Made by a program: the position numbers and the translations under genes
Part shown: positions 33,320 to 39,278 of the stretch, one piece after another
How the letters are laid out: the number at the start of each line of letters is the position of its first letter
Position numbering within the stretch: position 1 is the stretch's first letter
The notes under the pieces: model-generated
Databases searched by the model: none
The model's input: only the letters and a program-made list of their open reading frames with translations
Told to the model about the DNA's origin: nothing
DNA from: a bacterium
GTDB taxonomy: Bacteria; Cyanobacteriota; Vampirovibrionia; Gastranaerophilales; Gastranaerophilaceae
Reading direction: 5' to 3'
Assembly (NCBI GenBank): GCA_017409065.1
Contig: JAFQTK010000017.1
Location: 1-40,406 of the forward strand
DNA length: 40,406 bases

Positions 33320-33581
33320 TTATCTTACTCACGTCCTCTACTTTCCTAGCTACAATACCAATACCTCCAGCCTCTCTAATCAGTTTCAAATTAACATCTT
33401 GTAAAGGGCTAGTTTTACCAGTCTCGTTTTTAACTTCGATACCAAGAAATTTACCTTTATAACAAGCAATAATATCGGGTACACCAACTTGACTAAACTG
33501 GTTTCCATGATGTTTGAAATAATATGCTCCTTTAGATTTTAGATAGTCTTTTATCCGATTTTCGATAACTTTTTCTCGCAT
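33303..33581 (-). CDS. VRR-NUC nuclease
   Basis: 92 residues, the stand-alone VRR-NUC length. The PD-(D/E)XK core is GVPD (D36), GIEVK (E49, K51) with an N-terminal E7 in the first helix and a Q/N pair near residue 60. Such nucleases cleave branched DNA such as Holliday junctions. It overlaps the SNF2 helicase gene by 17 bases, a common phage pair. Confidence 0.9.
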   Translation of the reverse strand: MREKVIENRIKDYLKSKGAYYFKHHGNQFSQVGVPDIIACYKGKFLGIEVKNETGKTSPLQDVNLKLIREAGGIGIVARKVEDVSKIIDNIV

Positions 33582-33679
33582 TGATTACCCGCTTTCTTTT
33601 TTAATTTAGTCTCGATAACCAAATTGTTTTGTTCGGCTACGATTTCAATTAAAATCTTATAAATTTTTTCGTAGTCCAT
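33551..33679 (-). CDS. Small early protein (42 aa) overlapping the nuclease
   Basis: ATG with AGGAGGT six bases upstream, directly after the Cro-like gene stop (TAAATG). 42 residues, helical first half (YEKIYKILIEIVAEQNNLV) and basic end. It overlaps the nuclease start by 31 bases in another frame. The excellent ribosome site suggests it is translated; it could serve to couple translation into the nuclease gene. Function unknown. Confidence 0.55.
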   Translation of the reverse strand: MDYEKIYKILIEIVAEQNNLVIETKLKKKAGNQCEKKLSKIG

Positions 33680-33940
33680 TTACACACCTCCTAATTCTTT
33701 CGCATTTTCGCGAATGTTAGATACAAGTAAAAAATCAATTCCAAAAAAATCGTGTAATTCTCCTGCGGTTTTAATTTGCAAGATATCACATAGTTTAGCT
33801 ACCTCGTCAATATAAAGTCGCCTTTTGTTATTGAGTTTTAAGTTGAGGGCTGTATAGTCAAGACCTATTTTATCAGCGATAATTTTTTGAGTTAAACCTA
33901 ATTCAATATAACGAGCTTTAACTTTTCGAGTGTTTACCAA
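33680..33940 (-). CDS. Cro-like HTH regulator
   Basis: 86 residues with an XRE-type helix-turn-helix: LTQKIIADKIGLDYTALNLK (about 15-34), then NKRRLYIDEVAKLCDILQI. First regulator of the early operon, divergent from the repressor, the place of Cro. The start is TTG eight bases after AGGAGG. It probably binds the same TTCGCT operators, or a subset, to stop repressor synthesis. The C-terminal FFGIDFLL segment may be a dimer contact. Confidence 0.82.
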   Translation of the reverse strand: MVNTRKVKARYIELGLTQKIIADKIGLDYTALNLKLNNKRRLYIDEVAKLCDILQIKTAGELHDFFGIDFLLVSNIRENAKELGGV

Positions 33941-33969
33941 ATAATTCGCCTCCTCTCTTTATCTACCCC

Positions 33970-33981
33970 TCTACACTTTTT
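33970..33981 (+). repeat. Isolated iteron copy near the Cro-like gene
   Basis: TCTACACTTTTT here matches the origin repeats exactly over eleven bases although it lies 10 kb away. It is in the short non-coding gap between the Cro-like gene and the small membrane protein gene. A replication or regulatory protein that binds the iterons could also act here. Confidence 0.5.
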
Positions 33982-34023
33982 AATGACGGCTTGGGACGTC
34001 CAACGGCGGTATTAGTAGAAAAA

Positions 34024-34227
34024 CTAGTTTTCCCAAATTAAAGAATACAAACAAAATTGTATAAAAAATAGGTAAACCCACTCTAAACAACATATTGATA
34101 ACCAAATATTACTATTTTGGGCTAAACTTCCAACAAACGACGTACTACTATACACCAAAATAGAAGAAATTAATACTAATATTGTTAAAACGGTTTTACC
34201 TAACTTATTTAATCTTCTCTTTTTCAT
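34024..34227 (-). CDS. Small two-span membrane protein, first early gene
   Basis: 67 residues: basic start MKKRRLNKLGK, membrane segments at about 12-32 and 43-63. It is the first gene behind the early promoter, separated from it by a perfect operator. Small membrane proteins at this point may mediate superinfection exclusion or disturb the host membrane; neither can be shown. Ribosome site GAGAGG. Confidence 0.65.
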   Translation of the reverse strand: MKKRRLNKLGKTVLTILVLISSILVYSSTSFVGSLAQNSNIWLSICCLEWVYLFFIQFCLYSLIWEN

Positions 34228-34246
34228 AATTTTTACCTCTCTATCT

Positions 34247-34262
34247 TTCGCTTTTTAGCGAA
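34247..34262. promoter_or_regulatory. Operator: perfect TTCGCT-N4-AGCGAA
   Basis: The only fully symmetric copy: TTCGCT TTTT AGCGAA. Related copies lie at 34356-34371 (across the -35 of the early promoter), 34401-34412 (between -35 and -10 of the repressor promoter) and 34915-34930 (before the integrase). Position in the leader of the early transcript suggests a roadblock or looping site. Confidence 0.75.
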
Positions 34263-34328
34263 TGTAAGTTTTTAAAAAATGGTAGAAAATGTTTATTTTC
34301 AATACCTTTAGTCCTCTATTACATACAC

Positions 34329-34371
34329 ATCATACCAAATAAAAAAGTTCTAGTCAATGCTTTTTAGCGAA
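34329..34371 (-). promoter_or_regulatory. Early lytic promoter with overlapping operator
   Basis: Minus strand TTGACT (34357-34352), 17-base spacer, TATGAT (34334-34329): a strong vegetative promoter pointing into the early operon. The operator AATGCTTTTTAGCGAA at 34356-34371 touches the -35 box, so repressor binding would block polymerase. Confidence 0.85.
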
Positions 34372-34397
34372 AAAATATTTTTTTATGTAAACCTTTA

Positions 34398-34426
34398 TTG
34401 TTTTTTAGCAAATTAAGGCGTATAAT
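34398..34426 (+). promoter_or_regulatory. Repressor promoter with operator in the spacer
   Basis: TTGTTT (34398-34403), 17-base spacer, TATAAT (34421-34426), eight bases before AAGGAGG. An operator-like TTTTTTAGCAAA lies within the spacer, so the repressor or Cro can shut this promoter. Confidence 0.8.
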
Positions 34427-34448
34427 ATTAGATAAGGAGGGGCTATAT

Positions 34449-34862
34449 ATGGATATGCAATTATTTGCGGAACGTTTAAAGACCATACGTATAAAGCGAA
34501 ATATTGGAGCTGGAGAGTTAGCTAGAGCCGTTGGTTTAAACCCAGCTACATTATATCGTTACGAAAACGCCGAGTTTAAGTCGATTAAAGAGTCTACTTT
34601 AGAAACTATCGCTAATTATTTATCAGTCGATAAAGATTATTTAGCTGGTAGAAGTAACGACCAATTTACTTCGAATTCCTTAAAGGTTTTATCCGAAAGA
34701 AAACAAAAGATAGAAATACATAACATAATCTATTTTGCTAAGGAATTAATGAAACAAGATAACGTAACGTTAGACGGTAAACCTATTGATGAGGATAATG
34801 CTAATTATCTTATAGATACAATAGAACTAGCTTTAGAAATGTTAAAGCGTAAAAACAAATAA
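34449..34862 (+). CDS. Lysogeny repressor (CI-like, HTH only plus C-terminal helices)
   Basis: 137 residues from the ATG eight bases after AAGGAGG; an upstream in-frame TTG lies in the promoter and is rejected. The HTH is GAGELARAVGLNPATLYRYE (about 20-39). The C-terminal 70 residues are helical (oligomerisation) and there is no S24/LexA-type peptidase domain, so induction must work without RecA-driven self-cleavage, for instance through a partner protein. Divergent from the Cro-like gene across the operators, it is the lysogeny switch. Confidence 0.87.
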   Translation: MDMQLFAERLKTIRIKRNIGAGELARAVGLNPATLYRYENAEFKSIKESTLETIANYLSVDKDYLAGRSNDQFTSNSLKVLSERKQKIEIHNIIYFAKELMKQDNVTLDGKPIDEDNANYLIDTIELALEMLKRKNK

Positions 34863-34905
34863 GTGTAAAACAGCTATATGATTTTTACATCTATAGCTTT
34901 TACAA
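34863..34905 (+). terminator. Terminator-like hairpin after the repressor
   Basis: TGTAAAA-CA-GCTATA pairs with TATAGC-TTTTACA (13 pairs with a two-base bulge); the inner seven pairs AGCTATA/TATAGCT are perfect. The T run is short, so it may be a weak terminator or a message-end stabiliser separating repressor and integrase transcription. Confidence 0.55.
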
Positions 34906-34914
34906 TATGGCATA

Positions 34915-34930
34915 TTCGCTAAAAAGTAAT
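34915..34930. promoter_or_regulatory. Operator-like site before the integrase
   Basis: TTCGCTAAAAAGTAAT has one perfect half (TTCGCT) of the repressor operator and the A-rich centre, while the second half is degraded. It lies 45 bases before the integrase ATG. It suggests that the integrase is controlled by the same repressor. No convincing -35/-10 pair could be fixed here. Confidence 0.6.
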
Positions 34931-34974
34931 TATAGCCCCTCTAGTATTGCTAATTATCAAAAGGAGGATTTCAA

Positions 34975-36402
34975 ATGAAACGAAATGTAAAAGATAGTAA
35001 TTATACACAATTAGGGCGTAAAGACCCAAAACGAGTAGCAATTTATATACGTGTATCCCATGACGAGCAAGCTAAACACGGGTTATCACTCGAGGCTCAA
35101 CGTAAGACCTTAGAGGAGTACTGTAAAAAGCACGGTCATAGAATAGTTGGGTTTTATGTAGACGAGGGTTTAACGGCTCGTAAAACTCTTAAAAAGCGTC
35201 TTGAGTTTAACCGTATGATAGAAGATGTCAAAAAGGATTTAATAGACCTTGTAGTATTTATCAAACTAGACCGTTGGTTTAGAAATGTTAGAGATTACTA
35301 TAATACTATGGATATACTAGACCAACATAATTGTAAATGGGTAGCAACCGAGGAAGATTACGACCTTAATACATCAAGTGGTATTTTAAATCTAAACTTG
35401 AGACTTTCTATAAGCCAAAACGAAAGTGATGTAACCAGTGACCGTATTAACTTCGTATTTGCCAATAGACGAGCTGAGGGATATGTAACAAGTGGAGCTT
35501 GCCCGTTCGGTTACAAAATAGAAAACAAGCGTTATGTTGCGGACGAGGTAAACAGCGAGAGAGTTAAAGATATATTTGATTACTTTACTAAACATGGCTC
35601 TATAATGGGTACCGTCTCTTACTATAGAGAAAAATATAACTGTAAAATATCTTACAATGCTATCAAAAAATATTTAAAAAATACGGCGTATATTGGAGAA
35701 TATAGAACGGAAAAAGGCGAATTAATCGAAGATTATACCCCAGCTATTATAGACCGTGATACGTTCGAATACGCACAAACATTAATATGTAAAAACGTAA
35801 AACAAACTAGAGGTAAAAGCGACCCAACGGAGTTTATATTTACTGGTTTATTAGTATGTAATAGTTGTGGCTCTAAATACGCTAGAAATTGTAAAATCAA
35901 AAGAAATAATAAAGGTGGAATAGCTCAATACTATTATTATAGATGTTATAGAGTCGCTGGTATGAATTGCCAAAATAAAAAGACGGCTAGACAAGAAAAA
36001 ATAGAAGAAGAATTATTGAGTAAAATAAAAATTGAGGCTAATAAATATATAGTTGAGAATAAATTAAAAGGTACTAAACAAGGTAAAAAACCAGTTGATA
36101 ACACGGCTAAAATTAAGAATAAATTAAAGAATAACCGAGAGTTGTTTATAGACGGCGATATAGATAAATCCGAGTATTTAGAACGTAAACAAGAATTGGA
36201 AAAACAATTAAATGAAAATATCGCTTTACTTAATTCCGAGGAAACACCAAAAGATACAAGACATTTAGAGGAGCTTATTAATAGCGATTTTGAGACTATA
36301 TATCACTCATTAACTAACGAGAATAAACGTCGTTTTTGGGCTAGCTTTATAGATAAAGTCTACATTGAGGATAAGAAAATAGTAAAGATAGATTTTTTAT
36401 AA
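34975..36402 (+). CDS. Large serine integrase
   Basis: 475 residues. The resolvase domain starts with VAIYIRVSHDEQ; the nucleophile is Ser 28. KLDRWFRN (about 101-108) is the conserved active-site helix segment. The recombinase domain (about 170-280, with GACPFGYK) is followed by a zinc ribbon with Cys pairs LLVCNSCG and later RCYRVAGMNC (about 293-333), and a C-terminal coiled coil (about 380-420) that regulates direction. It integrates the phage at attB and needs a directionality factor to excise; none is recognisable. The stop lies four bases before the attR arm. Confidence 0.96.
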   Translation: MKRNVKDSNYTQLGRKDPKRVAIYIRVSHDEQAKHGLSLEAQRKTLEEYCKKHGHRIVGFYVDEGLTARKTLKKRLEFNRMIEDVKKDLIDLVVFIKLDRWFRNVRDYYNTMDILDQHNCKWVATEEDYDLNTSSGILNLNLRLSISQNESDVTSDRINFVFANRRAEGYVTSGACPFGYKIENKRYVADEVNSERVKDIFDYFTKHGSIMGTVSYYREKYNCKISYNAIKKYLKNTAYIGEYRTEKGELIEDYTPAIIDRDTFEYAQTLICKNVKQTRGKSDPTEFIFTGLLVCNSCGSKYARNCKIKRNNKGGIAQYYYYRCYRVAGMNCQNKKTARQEKIEEELLSKIKIEANKYIVENKLKGTKQGKKPVDNTAKIKNKLKNNRELFIDGDIDKSEYLERKQELEKQLNENIALLNSEETPKDTRHLEELINSDFETIYHSLTNENKRRFWASFIDKVYIEDKKIVKIDFL

Positions 36403-36406
36403 TATC

Positions 36407-36432
36407 AGTTCTCACAACTAACCCTCCCCGTT
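36407..36432. other. attR: right prophage-host junction
   Basis: The arm AGTTCTCACAAC (36407-36418) is the inverted partner of the attL arm. Twelve phage bases later the core TT (36431-36432, AA on minus) is reached; host sequence begins at 36433. On the minus strand the junction reads host GGGCCT, core AA, phage CGGGGAGGG. Symmetry with attL gives a 50-bp attP of 12+12+2+12+12. Confidence 0.78.
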
Positions 36433-36543
36433 AGGCCCAATAAATCCAAATATTTCTCCTTTATATAAAGTAAGAGATAAATCTTTTACTCCCAAAACAT
36501 TTCCATAATATTTTGTTAAATTTTTAATTTCTAATATTTCCAA
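36418..36543 (-). pseudogene. ABC transporter ATPase gene cut by the prophage inside Walker A
   Basis: TTG start after GAGGAG, then 41 residues: EILEIKNLTKYYGN, a typical ABC beginning, up to GEIFGFIGPNGEG and a stop. The host part ends in the Asn codon of GPNG; the phage arm supplies the next codons (Gly-Glu-Gly) and TAG. The Walker A Lys and Thr and all later motifs are missing, so the product cannot hydrolyse ATP. The rest of the gene should lie left of position 1. The unbroken gene would regain function upon excision. Confidence 0.88.
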
Positions 36544-36607
36544 GCAAATCAACTCCTCTATTATCATTATATCACGTTTAATTATTTATTTAAATTTTTT
36601 AACACAT

Positions 36608-36635
36608 AAAAAGTGAAACAACATTTGTGTTTCAC
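36608..36635 (-). terminator. Terminator after the membrane HTH gene
   Basis: Minus strand GTGAAACA, seven-base loop, TGTTTCAC followed by TTTTTATG. It ends the transcript of the HTH regulator gene just before the start of the interrupted ABC gene. Confidence 0.88.
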
Positions 36636-36643
36636 AAAATATG

Positions 36644-37354
36644 TTATTTACAATATTTAATTATTGATTCTTCATTATATGTTTTATTAGATTCAATAAC
36701 CCAATATTCATTTTTTAAATTAGTATTACATCTAAATACATCATAAAAAGGTGTATCATAATAAATTGTTGTATCAATTGTAATAGTTTCTTTTGAAAAC
36801 ATAGGTGCTTCATTATTTAATTTAACATTTATAAAATCCAATATAAATAAAAATGTAGAAAATAAAATTAAAAATCCATAATTTAAAAATATTCTTCTTG
36901 AATAATTTATTTTTCTTGTTAATTTTGCAAAACCTATCAAAGAAATAATTGACCCCAATACTGAATATATAGAACTAAAACTACTTTCAGATGGAAAAAT
37001 AACAAGTGATGTTAATGTTACTAAAAATCCAAATATTAATAAAAATATTCCAATTATATTTCTAGATTTTTCTAATTTTTCATTTGAATAATTAATTGTG
37101 TTTAAAATATTTTCTTCAAATTTATCTTGATAATCTTTTTTATTTATTTTTTCACCACTTAACAATTCATTAATGGTAATTCCAAGTTCAGTACATAATG
37201 GTTCAAATAAAGATACATCAGGCATTGTTCTGCCATTTTCCCATCTGCTTATTGATTTACTAGTAACGCCGAGCTTTTCTGCTAATTGTTCCTGAGTTAT
37301 ATTTTTGTCTTTACGGAGTTTTGAAATAAATTTTCCAATTTTATCTTGATTCAT
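36644..37354 (-). CDS. Host XRE regulator with C-terminal membrane region
   Basis: 236 residues from the ATG six bases after AGAGGG. The HTH is ITQEQLAEKLGVTSKSISRWENG (split about 17-39), the strongly conserved XRE form. After a linker come membrane segments at about 95-115, 123-143 and 160-185, and an extracellular-type tail. HTH proteins with membrane spans often sense envelope or antibiotic stress and sit next to ABC transporter genes; the neighbour here is the interrupted ATPase, which it may regulate. Base composition is that of the host. Confidence 0.83.
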   Translation of the reverse strand: MNQDKIGKFISKLRKDKNITQEQLAEKLGVTSKSISRWENGRTMPDVSLFEPLCTELGITINELLSGEKINKKDYQDKFEENILNTINYSNEKLEKSRNIIGIFLLIFGFLVTLTSLVIFPSESSFSSIYSVLGSIISLIGFAKLTRKINYSRRIFLNYGFLILFSTFLFILDFINVKLNNEAPMFSKETITIDTTIYYDTPFYDVFRCNTNLKNEYWVIESNKTYNEESIIKYCK

Positions 37355-37431
37355 AGTAATCCCTCTTTTCAAAAACAATTATATGTTATTTGTTTTAAAT
37401 TTTACAGGACATAGTATGAGAGTTAATCAAT

Positions 37432-37998
37432 TTACTTCTTTTTTTCAAATCCTTTTTCCCAATTTATATAACCATCATCTTCATAATCATTACAGCTAAT
37501 ATATGTTTTCCAATCCCATTTTCCTATTTCAGTACATTCAGTTTTAATATATGCTTTACAATATGATTTTTTATCTATATCTAAAAAACTTTCTTTATCC
37601 ATTCCTGCATTATAAACTAAATCTTTGTGTGTAATTATAGGTGTTCCATTTTCTGGATAACATTTTGGTGTAATAATATATATATACCTTTCCATTTCTT
37701 TATCAATATTTCTTCTTATTTCATCATAACGGTCTAATGAATATGACATGAACCAACTACCATATTTTACACCACGATTGTTTTTGTACGGTTCATTAGG
37801 ACTAACACTTGGATATCTTATTATTTTATAACCTATTCCCCAATATGTAATCTTATTTCCATGATTAGAAATAACTTTTATAGTAAATTTTGGTTCTTTT
37901 GAATTCCTAACTCTAGCACTATCTACATAACTGGTTATTAATCCTAACATAATAACAATAATTATACTAATAAATATTAACCAAATTTTCTTTTTCAT
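37432..37998 (-). CDS. Host membrane-anchored protein of unknown function
   Basis: 188 residues from the ATG eight bases after GGAAGTGG. A single N-terminal membrane anchor (about 4-24) is followed by an outside domain with FTIKVI, then ITYWGIGYKIIRYP, a pattern (YxGxGYKxxxY) that I have seen in many small Clostridia lipoproteins and membrane proteins of unknown function. Three cysteines in the second half may form disulphides. Host gene, co-directional with the HTH regulator. Confidence 0.7.
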   Translation of the reverse strand: MKKKIWLIFISIIIVIMLGLITSYVDSARVRNSKEPKFTIKVISNHGNKITYWGIGYKIIRYPSVSPNEPYKNNRGVKYGSWFMSYSLDRYDEIRRNIDKEMERYIYIITPKCYPENGTPIITHKDLVYNAGMDKESFLDIDKKSYCKAYIKTECTEIGKWDWKTYISCNDYEDDGYINWEKGFEKKK

Positions 37999-38045
37999 AA
38001 ATTTATCCACTTCCAATTTAGTATTTCGCATTGACAAATTATAAT

Positions 38046-38702
38046 TTATTGTTTATTAAAAAGATCTTTAGGTACCCCACATAATGGACATTTTTCTGGT
38101 GGATTATCTCCATAATGAACATATCCGCATACTGAACATATCCATTTTGTTTCATTTCTTTCTAAATTTTCTGAACTCTCAATATTTTTTGAAGATTTAA
38201 ATTCTTCTGAATCAAGTAAATTTTCAATTTCTGTTGCTACTTGTTCTGCTTTATTTAAATCAAGTTCTCCCATATCTTTTATTTCCATTCCCGTTAATTC
38301 ACTAAATTTCTTCAACAATACTCTTTCTTCTGGAAATAATGTATCCATTCGTAATTGACCATTAACAAAAAATTTAGTAAACGTTTTTGATGGATTGTTT
38401 TTATATATTTCATCTGCTACTACAGGAAATTCTTTTTCAGAAAACAATCCTTCTCCAACTAAAATTACATTTTTAGTTTTTATTTGTTCTTTAACTCTAT
38501 TTAAATATAATTTAGTTAATTGTGCGGTATATGGTCCTCTAAAATTAAATACTAATATTATATTATCTATTTCTTTTAAATCTTCTGCTTCAAATGGTGT
38601 ATCTACATTAATGCATTTACAGTTTAGTTTATTAGAAATTATTTGTGCAATTTTCTTTGCACTACCATGAAATGTTTCATAAGTTACTATAGTGTTATTC
38701 AT
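38046..38702 (-). CDS. Flavodoxin-rubredoxin fusion protein
   Basis: 218 residues. Residues 1-150 are a flavodoxin fold: TYETFHGSAKKIAQII is the FMN phosphate loop and FNFRGPYTAQL a second FMN loop. Residues 186-216 are a rubredoxin: WICSVCGYVHYGDNPPEKCPLCG, with two CxxC pairs binding one iron. A linker rich in S and E joins them. Such fusions pass electrons from NAD(P)H-linked reductases to peroxide or oxygen detoxification in anaerobes. AAGGAG lies upstream. Confidence 0.87.
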   Translation of the reverse strand: MNNTIVTYETFHGSAKKIAQIISNKLNCKCINVDTPFEAEDLKEIDNIILVFNFRGPYTAQLTKLYLNRVKEQIKTKNVILVGEGLFSEKEFPVVADEIYKNNPSKTFTKFFVNGQLRMDTLFPEERVLLKKFSELTGMEIKDMGELDLNKAEQVATEIENLLDSEEFKSSKNIESSENLERNETKWICSVCGYVHYGDNPPEKCPLCGVPKDLFNKQ

Positions 38703-38791
38703 ATTTTACTTCTCCTTTTAATATTTTTTTGACATACTAATTATATCATGTTTTTATATATTAATATTATAACATGTATTTTATTTAACAA

Positions 38792-38822
38792 CAAAAAAAG
38801 TGAAACTAAATTTCAGCTTCAC
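38792..38822 (-). terminator. Terminator of the tRNA-His transcript
   Basis: Minus strand GTGAAGCTGAAA pairs with TTTAGTTTCAC through about 11 pairs (two G-U) and runs into TTTTTTT. It lies 13 bases behind the encoded CCA end. Confidence 0.85.
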
Positions 38823-38834
38823 TAATACTCATAA

Positions 38835-38911
38835 TGGGGCGATATAAGGGGATCGAACCCTTGCATACTGGAGCCACAATCCAGCGTGTTAACCACTTCA
38901 CCAATACCGCC
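38835..38911 (-). tRNA. tRNA-His (GTG), CCA encoded
   Basis: Cloverleaf with acceptor GCGGTAT/ATATCGC plus an extra 5' G opposite C73, the hallmark of tRNA-His. The anticodon stem-loop CTGGATTGTGGCTCCAG shows GTG. The T loop is GTTCGATCC. The CCA end is encoded. The prophage is not inserted here. Confidence 0.95.
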
Positions 38912-38978
38912 ATAACAAATTTACGTAATATATTTTACCATTATATTTAATATTTATCAAGTTTTTTTAATAAATTTG

Positions 38979-39008
38979 TTTACATATCAAATAAAAAAGA
39001 TATATAAT
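38979..39008 (+). promoter_or_regulatory. Promoter of the NifU-like gene
   Basis: TTTACA (38979-38984), 18-base spacer, TATAAT (39003-39008). It stands 22 bases before the ATG, with AAGGTGGTG as the ribosome site. Confidence 0.75.
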
Positions 39009-39029
39009 TAATAACAAGGTGGTGAAAAA

Positions 39030-39251
39030 ATGGATACAGAAAGCAAAATTAAAGAAATAATTGAGAAAATTAAACCTATTTTACAAAATGATGGCGGAGA
39101 TATTGAATTTGTAAAATATGAAAATGGAATTGTATACGTTAGTATCACTGGAGTATGTATGCATTGCCATATGCTAGAATACACACTTGAAGGAATTGAA
39201 AACTCAATTAAAGAAGAAATTGATGAAGTAAAAAAAGTAGAATTAGCGTAA
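39030..39251 (+). CDS. NifU C-terminal-domain protein (Fe-S scaffold)
   Basis: 73 residues, a stand-alone NifU C-terminal domain (Nfu). ILQNDGGDIEFV (about 17-28) is the family signature, and GVCMHCHM holds the CxxC pair that binds a 4Fe-4S cluster between two subunits. It hands clusters to target proteins. Own promoter and its own terminator, so it is a single gene unit. Confidence 0.93.
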   Translation: MDTESKIKEIIEKIKPILQNDGGDIEFVKYENGIVYVSITGVCMHCHMLEYTLEGIENSIKEEIDEVKKVELA

Positions 39252-39254
39252 TGA

Positions 39255-39278
39255 AATGATATAAAAAATTATATCATT
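39255..39278. terminator. Bidirectional terminator between convergent genes
   Basis: AATGATATAA AAAA TTATATCATT is a perfect 10-bp hairpin, followed on the plus strand by CTTTT. It serves the NifU-like gene and probably also the converging gene on the other strand, whose stop lies inside it. Confidence 0.82.

Larger units (their letters stand above)
4..36432. mobile_element. Complete prophage of a temperate siphophage (serine-integrase type)
   Basis: The element runs from an attL core at its left end to an attR core at its right end and holds every module of a siphophage: integrase and repressor, early replication and recombination genes, late activator, packaging, head, tail, lysis. Only repressor and integrase are on the plus strand. 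No structural gene is visibly broken, so it is likely able to excise. The right flank is host DNA of clearly higher AT content. The left host flank is only three bases long because the window starts there. Confidence 0.95.

Noticed and set aside
33551-33940. Toxin-antitoxin pair made of the 42-residue protein and the HTH protein
   Set aside because: The HTH protein sits exactly where Cro is expected and the short protein shows no toxin fold; overlap alone is not enough.
34398-34448. Upstream start for the repressor that would add 17 residues
   Set aside because: It starts in the -35 box of the repressor promoter and has no ribosome site; the ATG at 34449 has AAGGAGG eight bases away.
16-36420. 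A TA dinucleotide directly between the two att arms as crossover core
   Set aside because: It is shared and gives a 26-bp palindrome, but the resulting attB would read GGT TAC AAC AAA and not restore a P-loop. The AA core 12 bases further out gives a 50-bp symmetric attP and restores GPNG.
38835-38911. tRNA-His as the prophage attachment site
   Set aside because: It lies 2.4 kb from the junction, the integrase is a serine recombinase, and no copy of the tRNA 3' end is present at the left end.
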